Positions 36,958 to 45,247 of a DNA stretch of 64,000 nt are shown here, piece after piece; position 1 is the first letter of the stretch, and each line of letters begins with the position of its first letter. The position numbers and the translations under genes were made by a program. Location: NCBI GenBank assembly GCA_002813895.1, contig CP024912.1:2697836-2761835 (forward strand), in the 5' to 3' direction. The DNA comes from Cyanobacterium sp. HL-69 (GTDB lineage: Bacteria; Cyanobacteriota; Cyanobacteriia; Cyanobacteriales; Cyanobacteriaceae). Under the pieces are notes generated by a model, which saw only the letters and a list, made by a program, of their open reading frames with translations, ran no database searches and was not told the origin of the DNA.

Positions 36958-38769
36958 TTATTTCCAGCTTACGGCAGGAATATCCGCTTGTACTTCTCCG
37001 CCGAGGTTAAATGCCTTATGGACGGCTTTGAGGGCTTGAATGCCTTGCTCTTGGGATACCACACAACTGATTTTAATTTCTGAGGTGGTAATCATGGAGA
37101 TATTAATTTTTTCGTGGGCAAGGGCGCTGAAAAATTGAGCAGCGATACCGGGATGCCCTACCATGCCTGAGCCGACAATGCTTACTTTGGCGATGTTGTC
37201 ATCGATCGCAACTTGTCTAAATTTGAGAGTATCTTGTAATTTATTGATAACTTCCATGGCTTGGGGGGCATCGGAGGAAGCGACGGTAAAGGCAATATCA
37301 CGCATGGGTATTCCATCCACTAGGCGACACCGTTGAGATTGGATAATCATATCAACACTGATATTTTCATCGGCGAGGGTAGTAAAAATTTTGGCAGCCA
37401 TACCCGGCATATCTGGTACATAGAGGATAGCAATTTGGGCTTGATTTTTGTCTAGGGCAACTCCTCTCACGGGGACAAGATTACTTTGGTTTTCGTTTTC
37501 TTGGTTGTGGGTAATATTGGAACTATCAATATTAAAAGTATTACACAAAGAGGCGATCGCCCGATCGCACTCATCCTGATTAACAATACAACTAACCTTC
37601 ACCTCGGAGGTGGAAATCATTTGAATATTTACCCCTGCCTCCGCCAAAGCCCGAAACATTTGAGCCGCAATACCAGGTCTGCCAATCATCCCTGCCCCTG
37701 CGATGGCGATTTTGGCAATTTTTTGTTCCACTAAAATATCGGTGGTACTGTTTTCATCAAGGATAGGGGCGATCGCATTTGCCACCGCTTCAGCGTGGGG
37801 TAACATCCCCTTAACCACCGTAAAGGCAATATCATTACTATTCCCCTCATGGATAGACTGAATAATTAGGTCCACATCCACATCCTGACGGGCTATTTCC
37901 CCGAACAACTTGGCGGCTACCCCGGGGCGATCGGCAACCCTGAGAAGGGCTATTTTAGCTTGATCTGAGTCAAATTGCACCGCATCCACCGCCTTAGTAA
38001 TCTCCAAACCGATTAACGAGCGCCCCTGATTAGGAGGAGAAATTACCCTAGTACCCACATCATCCGTCCAGCTAGACTTGACCACCAAAGGCATCCCAAA
38101 ATTACGGGCAATTTCCACCGCCCGAGGGTGTAACACCTTCGCGCCCAAACTTGCCAACTCCAACATTTCATCGCTGGTAATCTCTGATAATAACTGAGCT
38201 TCAGGGACAATTCTAGGGTCAGTGGTTAAAATTCCTGGTACATCCGTATAAATCTCGCAACAATCCGCCCCAATGGCCACCGCCAAAGCCACCGCAGAGG
38301 TATCAGAGCCACCCCTCCCGAGGGTAGTAATTTCCAACTCTTGAAGATTACTAATACCTTGGAAACCCGCAACAACAATTACTTTACCTTCCCCAAGGTG
38401 CTTATTTACCCTTTCGGTTTTAATTTCTAAAATCCGAGCCTTGCTGTGATGGGCTTCTGTAACAATACCCACCTGCGCCCCCGTCAAAGAAATAGCGGGT
38501 TGCCCCATTTCCTGTAGTGCCATACTAAGTAAAGAGATTGACACCTGCTCCCCCGTCGAGAGCAACATATCCATCTCCCGACGACAAGGGTTACTCGAAA
38601 TATCTTGCGCTAACTTGACCAAACTATCTGTAGTCTTACCCATAGCGGAAACTACCACAACAACCTGATTTCCTTCCTTGACGGTTGCACAAATCCGCTT
38701 ACTAACTTCTTTTATTCTCTCCGTAGAGCCTACAGAACTACCACCATATTTTTGGACAATTAGCGCCAT
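36958..38769 (-). CDS. lysC: Aspartate kinase with four ACT domains
   Basis: Catalyses phosphorylation of aspartate, the first step to lysine, threonine and methionine. The kinase domain (1-250) starts ALIVQKYGGSSVGS and includes TLGRGGSDTSAVALA. The regulatory part carries four ACT-like segments, AKIALLRVADRPGVAAKLF, AKIAIAGAGMIGRPGIAAQ, AQIAILYVPDMPGMAAKIF and AKVSIVGSGMVGHPGIAAQ. It is thus a duplicated ACT pair, as is usual in cyanobacteria (about 600 residues). The ACT domains presumably bind lysine and threonine as feedback inhibitors. Confidence 0.95.
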   Translation of the reverse strand: MALIVQKYGGSSVGSTERIKEVSKRICATVKEGNQVVVVVSAMGKTTDSLVKLAQDISSNPCRREMDMLLSTGEQVSISLLSMALQEMGQPAISLTGAQVGIVTEAHHSKARILEIKTERVNKHLGEGKVIVVAGFQGISNLQELEITTLGRGGSDTSAVALAVAIGADCCEIYTDVPGILTTDPRIVPEAQLLSEITSDEMLELASLGAKVLHPRAVEIARNFGMPLVVKSSWTDDVGTRVISPPNQGRSLIGLEITKAVDAVQFDSDQAKIALLRVADRPGVAAKLFGEIARQDVDVDLIIQSIHEGNSNDIAFTVVKGMLPHAEAVANAIAPILDENSTTDILVEQKIAKIAIAGAGMIGRPGIAAQMFRALAEAGVNIQMISTSEVKVSCIVNQDECDRAIASLCNTFNIDSSNITHNQENENQSNLVPVRGVALDKNQAQIAILYVPDMPGMAAKIFTTLADENISVDMIIQSQRCRLVDGIPMRDIAFTVASSDAPQAMEVINKLQDTLKFRQVAIDDNIAKVSIVGSGMVGHPGIAAQFFSALAHEKINISMITTSEIKISCVVSQEQGIQALKAVHKAFNLGGEVQADIPAVSWK

Positions 38770-39005
38770 ATCTGAACCTAGGTTTTTATTTCATCACAAC
38801 AGCAATAACTAATCAATATTAACCTAGATCCTGTTTCTATGCTATTTGGGTAATTGAGAAATAAATAATTAATTATTTTCTATTCCTCCTCTAAATCCAC
38901 AATTTTTCATCCAACTAAGGTAAAATTTTGTTGTCACTTAGTTACCTTTATGGTTATTTATTATGGTAAGTGAGCAAACCATCATCATCTTAAGTTAGGT
39001 AAACC

Positions 39006-41120
39006 GTGCAAATACCCCTAGACTATTACCGCATCCTTGGTGTGCCTCTACAGGCAGAGGATGATTTGATCAATCAGGCGTACGAAGATCGTATGCTACA
39101 ATTACCCCGTAGTGAATATAGTCAATCTGCGATCGCCTCTCGCCAAAACCTAATAAAATTGGCTCATTCAGTGTTAAAGGATGAGGAAATTCGTCAACAG
39201 TATGACGATGAAATTTTCCCTTCCCATGGCTCTGCCATCATTAACGGTGACGGTAATATGGACATGAGCATTGATGATGCCCTCAGTCTTTCAGAAACAT
39301 CCATTGCCAACCCCACCATCGAAGTAGATGGAGATTTACTCCTTGGGGCTTTGATGATGTTGCAGGAGTTGGGAGAGTACGAATTATTACTCAATATTGC
39401 TCAGTCTTTCTTGGAAGGAAAAGAGCCTCTCGAAGAAATTAGCACCGACACCAATCAACTACAGTCATGGTGGCAAGATTTAATTTTAACGGTAATAAGT
39501 GCCTATTTAGACCTTGCCAAAGAAAAATGGCATCAACGGGAGTATGAAAACGCTAGTCTTTATCTATGGGCAGCGGATGCTATCTTAGAGCAACAAAATG
39601 TATTTATGCCCATTCGCCAAGAAATTGATAGCGACTTACAAAAAGTTCGTCCTTACGAAGTTATCGAGTTATTATCTAAATCAGATTCTCAACTGGTGGA
39701 TAGACAAAAGGCGATCGCCCTGCTCCAGAAAATGCTAGACTCAAGGGAAGGTATAGAAGGAAAAAAACAAGATCAATCAGGGTTAAACACCGACGATTTT
39801 CTAAGATTTTTACAAGAAGTTAGAACCTACCTAACCCCCCTCGAACAAGAAGAATTATTTAAACAAGAATCATCACGCCCCTCCATCGCTGCTACTTATC
39901 TTACCGTTAACGCCCTCATCGTCAGGGGTTTTGTGGAAAGAAAACCAGAGCTAATTATTCAAGCCCAAAATATCCTTGATCATCTTAACCAATATCAAGA
40001 CGTATATCTTGAACAATCCATCTGCTCATTATTACTAGGAAATATTAACCAAGCCGAAAAACTACTTAACCATAGTTATGAAACAGAAAAAGTTAAGTCT
40101 ATCAAAAAACTTTCCCAAGGCGCACCTGATTTAGTACCAGGGTTAATTATCTATGCCGAAAATTGGCTTAAAGAAGAGCTTTTTCCCCAATTTAAAAATC
40201 TTGAGAGGGAATCTTCATCTGTTCAAGAATATTTTGACGATGGCAGACTGCAACGCGCCCTCGAAAACATAGCACCCCCTGAAATTAATGCCATAGATGA
40301 GGAAGATCCCTTATCCTTATTAAAAGACTATCCCTCGGAATTTGACCAAGAAGAAACACCCCTTCAGGCTTCAGAAATTCCCCCTCCAAATATTTCTACC
40401 CCAGAGATAGAAAAAACGGAAGAAGATTCCTCCCTCGTGGGTTTCTCATCCTTCCTCGAGGCGGAAATTGATGATAATGATGAGCCAGAAGAGCCTAAAA
40501 ACGATAATTTAATATCAGACACCCCAGAAGATGAAAAGGAAATGTCGTCCTCCCAGAATTTTTCATCATCACCGATGATAATATTATTCGTATTGCTGAT
40601 TTTATTAGGTATTTTTTCTGCCCTGTTTTATCGGGTATTTAATCAATCGGGAGATGCTAACCTCGAAATATCGTTAAGTCAATCTCTGATTGAGTTGCCC
40701 GAAGAATTAGCCGGTACAGACTCATCTTCCCAGCCTTTATCCCCAGAAATGGCTTCAGAAATTATCAATGGGTGGTTGGAGGCAAAAGCTTTGGCAACAG
40801 GGCCAGATTACAACCTAGGGGCTTTGGACAACGTTTTAGCAGATCCCTTTTTGTCCATTTGGCGTGGTAATATCAACACTCTGCGCAATCAAAGTGCTTA
40901 TCGTCGCTATGAACATGATGTCACCATTGAGGAAGTAAACATTAACCCCCAAAATAATATGGAGGCAAATATCACCGCACGGGTGAGAGAAAATTCTCAG
41001 TATTTCAACAATGGACAATTAAACAATCAACAATCCTATGATTCTAATTTATTGGTTAGATATGACCTTGTGAGGGTTAATAATCGTTGGTTAATCGCCA
41101 ATAGTCAAATTATCAATTAA
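39006..41120 (+). CDS. ftn2: ARC6/Ftn2 (ZipN)-type cell division protein
   Basis: A 704-residue single-pass membrane protein that tethers FtsZ to the membrane. An N-terminal J-like domain (IPLDYYRILGVPLQAEDD, residues 1-70) lacks a clear HPD. A long helical repeat region runs to about 420, then an acidic disordered stretch, one membrane segment (MIILFVLLILLGIFSALFY, about 520-540) and a periplasmic IMS (DUF4101) domain, NGWLEAKALATGPDYN...WLIANSQI. This domain order is specific to ARC6/Ftn2. Start codon is GTG at 39006. The RfaE2-like gene begins nine bases after the stop, so the two may form an operon. Confidence 0.93.
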   Translation: MQIPLDYYRILGVPLQAEDDLINQAYEDRMLQLPRSEYSQSAIASRQNLIKLAHSVLKDEEIRQQYDDEIFPSHGSAIINGDGNMDMSIDDALSLSETSIANPTIEVDGDLLLGALMMLQELGEYELLLNIAQSFLEGKEPLEEISTDTNQLQSWWQDLILTVISAYLDLAKEKWHQREYENASLYLWAADAILEQQNVFMPIRQEIDSDLQKVRPYEVIELLSKSDSQLVDRQKAIALLQKMLDSREGIEGKKQDQSGLNTDDFLRFLQEVRTYLTPLEQEELFKQESSRPSIAATYLTVNALIVRGFVERKPELIIQAQNILDHLNQYQDVYLEQSICSLLLGNINQAEKLLNHSYETEKVKSIKKLSQGAPDLVPGLIIYAENWLKEELFPQFKNLERESSSVQEYFDDGRLQRALENIAPPEINAIDEEDPLSLLKDYPSEFDQEETPLQASEIPPPNISTPEIEKTEEDSSLVGFSSFLEAEIDDNDEPEEPKNDNLISDTPEDEKEMSSSQNFSSSPMIILFVLLILLGIFSALFYRVFNQSGDANLEISLSQSLIELPEELAGTDSSSQPLSPEMASEIINGWLEAKALATGPDYNLGALDNVLADPFLSIWRGNINTLRNQSAYRRYEHDVTIEEVNINPQNNMEANITARVRENSQYFNNGQLNNQQSYDSNLLVRYDLVRVNNRWLIANSQIIN

Positions 41121-41129
41121 TGACAATTT

Positions 41130-41621
41130 ATGAGTAAAATATATTCCTTAGAGCAGTTAAAATCTATTATTGACCAAAATCCCCAGCAATGGCGCCCCCT
41201 TGTATTTACCAATGGTTGTTTTGATTTACTCCATGTTGGACATATTCGTTATCTCCAAGAGGCTAAAAATCAGGGTAAAACTTTGATTGTGGGAGTAAAT
41301 GGCGATCGCAGCGTACAACAAATTAAACCCCCCACCCAAGGCAAACCAGAGCGCCCCATCATTCCCGAAGCCCAAAGGGCAGAGCTTTTAACCGCCCTGA
41401 GTAGCGTGGACGGAGCAGTTATGTTTTATGAAACCACCGCCACCAAAATCATCGAAACCCTACAACCAGATATATATGTCAAAGGGGGAGACTATCAAGT
41501 TGAAACTTTGCCCGAATCCCCTGCGGTATTCGCCTATGGTGGTAAAATTAAACTGGTTGACATTGAAATACCAACTTCAACCACTAAAATTATCAATAAA
41601 ATTTTAGATATTAATAAATAA
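41130..41621 (+). CDS. RfaE2/HldE-C-like nucleotidyltransferase
   Basis: A 163-residue cytidylyltransferase-fold enzyme: VFTNGCFDLLHVGHIRYLQEAK carries the HxGH motif, followed by LIVGVNGDRSV, DIYVKGGDYQ and IPTSTTKIINKI (the ISSTKII-type motif). It resembles the adenylyltransferase half of HldE, which makes ADP-heptose, without the kinase domain. The exact sugar phosphate is uncertain in cyanobacteria. It lies close behind ftn2 on the same strand. Confidence 0.88.
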   Translation: MSKIYSLEQLKSIIDQNPQQWRPLVFTNGCFDLLHVGHIRYLQEAKNQGKTLIVGVNGDRSVQQIKPPTQGKPERPIIPEAQRAELLTALSSVDGAVMFYETTATKIIETLQPDIYVKGGDYQVETLPESPAVFAYGGKIKLVDIEIPTSTTKIINKILDINK

Positions 41622-41663
41622 AATATAGCATTAGTGCAGATAGGTAATTAAACTTTAGTGAAC

Positions 41664-42377
41664 ATGAATGAATTAGGGACTCTCACCGAAAAATTTAATC
41701 AGGCATCTAACAAAAATCAACTAAAACTTATTGATGACATTATTGCAAAAGGGGAAGAAGGATACCAGTTTTTAAGAGAGTTTTTATCTTCATCTCAAGA
41801 ACAAGTTCCCAATCCAGTTTTAGGTAAAATATATCAAGCCTTAAAGAATAGTGATAATCAAGAAAATAATAGTTTTATCGCTGATAAAATACCCCAAGGA
41901 ATAGTCCAACCAGAGTCATCATCCAATATAGATTACTCAGAATTACAAGAACTTTTAATAGTCAAAGAATATCAAAAAGCTGACGTACTAACTAGAGTTA
42001 AACTTTGCGAAATAGCAGGACAAAAAGCAGTCCAAAGAAAATGGCTTTATTTTACTGAAATTGCTAAATTTCCTATTAAAGATTTACTTACCATTGATTT
42101 ATTATGGAATGTTTATTCCGAAGGAAAATTTGGTTATAGTATCCAAAGAAAAATTTGGCTTTCCCAAAGAAAAGACTATATCGAATTATGGGCAAAATTA
42201 AAATGGAAAGATGGTAATCGGTGGACAAAATACCCCCAAGAATTTGTCTGGGATTTGAGTGCGCCTCTCGGACATCTACCCCTATCTAATCAGTTGAGAG
42301 GAGTTAGGGAAATAGATGCTTTGTTTGCTCATCCTGCGTGGACTGCAGAAAATGCCCTTACTACTAATAGTAAATAG
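41664..42377 (+). CDS. gun4: GUN4-domain tetrapyrrole-binding protein
   Basis: GUN4 binds protoporphyrin IX and Mg-protoporphyrin and stimulates magnesium chelatase in chlorophyll synthesis. The 237-residue protein has an N-terminal helical part (residues 1-85) and the GUN4 core: YSELQELLIVKEYQKADVLT, DLLTIDLLWNVYSEGKFGYSIQ and GHLPLSNQLRGVREIDALF. This full-length layout with an N-terminal bundle matches the chelatase-linked GUN4. A GTG two codons earlier (41658) is an alternative start; I prefer the ATG. It is 42 bases after the RfaE2-like gene. Confidence 0.9.
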   Translation: MNELGTLTEKFNQASNKNQLKLIDDIIAKGEEGYQFLREFLSSSQEQVPNPVLGKIYQALKNSDNQENNSFIADKIPQGIVQPESSSNIDYSELQELLIVKEYQKADVLTRVKLCEIAGQKAVQRKWLYFTEIAKFPIKDLLTIDLLWNVYSEGKFGYSIQRKIWLSQRKDYIELWAKLKWKDGNRWTKYPQEFVWDLSAPLGHLPLSNQLRGVREIDALFAHPAWTAENALTTNSK

Positions 42378-42386
42378 TTTTGTTCA

Positions 42387-43175
42387 TTATTTATTCTTTT
42401 TAAACTGTTTTTCTACGGCTTTTAAAAGTAATTCTCTGGGCAAAAAGCGGGGTAAATTAACAATGATTTGATTGACTAATCCCCCCGTGACACTGTTAGA
42501 TTTTTTCTGACTAAGGGCATCAAGGGCATCTTTGACAACATCTTCGGCTTTGGCTAAGGACATATCGTCACTGTTTTGGTTAAGTTCAAACTCTGCTACC
42601 TCGCCAAAATTGGATTCTGTGGGGCCTGGGCAAAGGGCTAATATATTGACCCCATATTCTTTGTTTTCTGCCCATAGTGCCTCGGAAAAGGACAATACAA
42701 AGGCTTTAGTGGCAGCATATACAGATAAGTAGGGTAAGGGTTGATAACCTGCAATAGAACCCACATTGATAATGTCTCCTTCTTTTCTCTCTCTCATATC
42801 CTGTAAAAATAAATGAGTTAGGGTAACCAAGGCGCTAATATTTAATTGGATCATTTTCAATTGCTTATCTAAGGGGCGATCGCAAAATAACCCATAATCA
42901 CCAAAACCTGCATTATTTATCAACAAGTCAACGATTATATTTTCTTGTTTTAGTTGCTCATAAATATCTTCACAAGCATTAGGCAAAGTTAAATCTTGAG
43001 TGATAACTTTTACGCTTATTTTATGCTTAGTTTCTAAGTCGTTTTTTATATTATTTAATGCTTCTGTAGTTCTAGCAATAATAATTAAATCATAACTTTT
43101 TTGGGCTAATTCTTCAGCGAATGCCTTACCGATTCCCGATGATGCCCCTGTAATTAGGGCTGTTTTGTTGCTCAT
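42387..43175 (-). CDS. SDR-family short-chain dehydrogenase
   Basis: A 262-residue classical SDR: cofactor motif LITGASSGIGKAFAEEL, LINNAGFGDYG (NNAG), catalytic Ser in INVGSIAGYQ and the YAATKAFVLSF catalytic Tyr/Lys. The C-terminal helix LPRFLPRELLLKAVEKQFKK resembles DltE/YqjQ-like oxidoreductases. Arg and Thr in IIIARTTEAL after strand 2 suggest NADP preference. Substrate unknown. It is convergent with gun4, nine bases apart. Confidence 0.9.
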   Translation of the reverse strand: MSNKTALITGASSGIGKAFAEELAQKSYDLIIIARTTEALNNIKNDLETKHKISVKVITQDLTLPNACEDIYEQLKQENIIVDLLINNAGFGDYGLFCDRPLDKQLKMIQLNISALVTLTHLFLQDMRERKEGDIINVGSIAGYQPLPYLSVYAATKAFVLSFSEALWAENKEYGVNILALCPGPTESNFGEVAEFELNQNSDDMSLAKAEDVVKDALDALSQKKSNSVTGGLVNQIIVNLPRFLPRELLLKAVEKQFKKNK

Positions 43176-43364
43176 GATAGTAAAATAAATAAGTTAAAAT
43201 GACTAATTTTTACCTTAGCCAATAAATTGTCAAAGTTATGATTTATTAGTTTAGTTGGGGAATAGGCAATGGGCAATAGTAATAATAGTTTTAGGGCGTG
43301 TCATCAAATAGAAGAGAATAACAGATAAAATAAGGATGATAGTAATTGTGACAAAAGTGAGGAT

Positions 43365-43724
43365 ATGGTAGAGATGCGCAGGTATGGTTTGAGAGACGAT
43401 CAATGGGAAAAAATTAAAGATTTATTACCGGGTCGATTTGGTACAGTGGGAGTCACCGCCAAAGATAATCGACTTTTTGTCGAAGCGGTATTGTACAGGT
43501 ATCGAGCTGGTATTCCTTGGCGAGATTTACCTAGTCGATTTGGTGATTTTCGAGTGGTTCATACTCGTTTTAGTCGTTGGAATAAAAAAGGTGTCTGGGA
43601 AAAGGTTTTTCAAATTTTGGCAGGAGATAGTAACGATGAATATGCCATGATTGATTCAACCATAGTAAGAGCACACCAGCATAGTGCTGGTGCAAAAGGG
43701 GGGATAAAAACGAGGAAGCAATAG
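43365..43724 (+). CDS. IS5-family transposase, frame A
   Basis: A 119-residue N-terminal part: RRYGLRDDQWEKIKDLLPG, the DUF4096 segment YRYRAGIPWRDLPSRFGDF, and the first catalytic Asp in YAMIDSTIVRAHQHSAGAKGG. Read alone it ends in a TAG at 43722. The GCA AAA GGG GGG slippery run at 43692-43703 lies at the point where homologous IS427 transposases shift by -1 into frame B. Confidence 0.88.
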   Translation: MVEMRRYGLRDDQWEKIKDLLPGRFGTVGVTAKDNRLFVEAVLYRYRAGIPWRDLPSRFGDFRVVHTRFSRWNKKGVWEKVFQILAGDSNDEYAMIDSTIVRAHQHSAGAKGGIKTRKQ

Positions 43725-44131
43725 GTCGAAGTAAAGGAGGTTTAAGTACAAAAATTCATACTACGGTTGACGCATTAGGTAATCCTACAGGTTTTTTCCT
43801 CACCGGAGGACAAAAATGTGATTTGGACGGTGCAGATGTTTTACTAAAAGAAATAAAGGCAGATATTTTGTTAGGGGACAAAGGTTATGATGCGGATGAA
43901 AGAGTTCTGGAAAAGCTAAAGAAGCAGGATAAAATAGCGGTTATTCCACCAAAAAGAAATAGAAAAGAACAACGAGAATATGATAAGTATTTATATCAAG
44001 CAAGACATTTGATTGAGAACTTTTTTGCCCGATTAAAACAATATAGAGCCATAGCCACTAGGTATGATAAACGAAAAATAAATTTTCTTGGTGCTATTTA
44101 TCTAGCCGCAGTCGTTATATGGCTTAATTGA
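43703..44131 (+). CDS. IS5-family transposase, frame B (reached by -1 frameshift)
   Basis: The -1 frame continues the protein as DKNEEAIGRSKGGLSTKIHT, then LLGDKGYDADERVLEKL with the second catalytic Asp, and HLIENFFARLKQYRAIATRYDK with the catalytic Glu (the E of the DDE triad). It ends at a TGA inside the right inverted repeat. It has no strong independent start before 43823, so it is best read as the second half of a frameshifted transposase. Confidence 0.82.
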   Translation, partial: DKNEEAIGRSKGGLSTKIHTTVDALGNPTGFFLTGGQKCDLDGADVLLKEIKADILLGDKGYDADERVLEKLKKQDKIAVIPPKRNRKEQREYDKYLYQARHLIENFFARLKQYRAIATRYDKRKINFLGAIYLAAVVIWLN

Positions 44132-44142
44132 TGACACGCCCT

Positions 44143-45093
44143 AGGATTAATTTCAACACTCAAAAGAAAATCTTTGCCAGAAATAAGTAAAATTGTTAAT
44201 GTTTCCTCTCAAGGTTTACATCATTTTTTGACAAAATCTAATTGGAATTCATCAGACTTGGAAAAAGTACGTTTAAAATATATTTTAAGTATACTGATTG
44301 ATACACCGATTACAGTAATCATTGATGAAACAGGAGATCGTAAAAAGCGGTGCGACCCCGCGTCGGCGAAAGACGCAAGGGAACGCGCACCAAGATAAGG
44401 AAATAACACAGATTATACTTCTCGACAATATTTGGGAAGCTTAGGGAAAATAGATCAAGGTATAGTATCAGTAAATGTTTATGGTCTTTATAGAAATATT
44501 ACTTTCCCTTTAGTGATGGTAAAAAAGAAGATAGATACATTAGAGAAATTATTTATGGTCTCAGAAGAGAAATAACTTATTGGCAAATTACTACTAACAC
44601 AGAAACTATGCCAGAAAACAGCACTAGTTTTGTAATGACTAACATCCAAAAAACGAGAACTCAACAGAAAAAAACCATGGGAAATTTATATGGTCAACGT
44701 ACATGGGTAGAGTATGGATTTCGGCAGTGTAAACAAGAATTAGGCTGGACAGATTATCGTTTAACCAAGGGAGAAGATATAGAAAAATGGTGGGAAATTA
44801 TTAATAGTGTTTACTGGATGACTAGCTTAAAAACTAAACCTATTACAGACTTAATTAATCAAAAAAAAATAGTAGAGACTCAAGATAAGAAAATCTTCAT
44901 CACAGAAGATTGGCGTGATTTTAGTAGTTGGAAAAATACATTGATTAACTATCGAATTATGGTTAAACCAATGCTCATCTTTTGCACAATGTTACCTTGG
45001 TTAAGAATAATGGAGAGCGATTTATTATGGATAGGGTTTAATCATTTACTGAACCACAGCAATAATTGTATGATTCATTTTCTCAGTGGATAA
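44143..45093 (+). pseudogene. IS701-type transposase remnant, truncated and internally deleted
   Basis: Reading across frames gives three homologous pieces: LISTLKRKSLPEISKIVNV...VIIDETGDRKK (44150-44346, N-terminal domain and first catalytic Asp), TDYTSRQYLGSLGKIDQGIVSVNVYGLYRN (after a hairpin insert), and EDRYIREIIYGLRREITYW...WVEYGFRQCKQELGWTDYR (from about 44535). The third piece is in another frame and is missing the middle of the catalytic domain, about 150 residues. The 5' end is cut at the IS5 element. The family match is from memory of IS701 proteins. Clearly non-functional. Confidence 0.82.
44349..44391. repeat. GC-rich double hairpin inserted in the IS701 remnant
   Basis: GGTGCG...CGCACC (44349-44354 and 44386-44391) encloses a second stem GCGTC...GACGC (44360-44364 and 44372-44376). 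At about 65 percent GC it stands out in this AT-rich region, and it interrupts the transposase between GDRKK and NNTDYTSRQ. It looks like a small palindromic, MITE/REP-like repeat. Confidence 0.65.
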
Positions 45094-45210
45094 ATTCATT
45101 TTTTCCGATTAGTTATTTCGGAAAGTGACAAAAGAGGGATACTATAAAAGTAAATTTAAGCTAAATTACTGACAAAATGCTTGGATTTTTTCACTATTTC
45201 TACTAGCCAA

Positions 45211-45236
45211 AAACCCCTTCCATAAAAGAAAGGGGA
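45211..45236 (-). terminator. Rho-independent terminator of gcvP
   Basis: On the minus strand CCCCTTT pairs with AAGGGG across a short loop and is followed by TTTTTGG. It sits about 12 bases after the gcvP stop and has the form of an intrinsic terminator. On the + strand the hairpin has no T-run. Confidence 0.7.
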
Positions 45237-45247
45237 TATTTCAAATT

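Larger units (their letters stand above)
43294..44141 (+). mobile_element. Complete IS5-family (IS427-like) insertion sequence
   Basis: The element has perfect 16-bp inverted ends: TAGGGCGTGTCATCAA at 43292-43307 and its exact complement at 44128-44143. The outer TA at each end is probably the duplicated TA target, giving an element of about 848 bp. It encodes a transposase in two overlapping frames joined at AAAAGGGGGG (43694-43703). Perfect ends and undamaged frames suggest a recent, potentially active insertion. Its right end abuts an older IS701-type transposase remnant. Confidence 0.88.
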
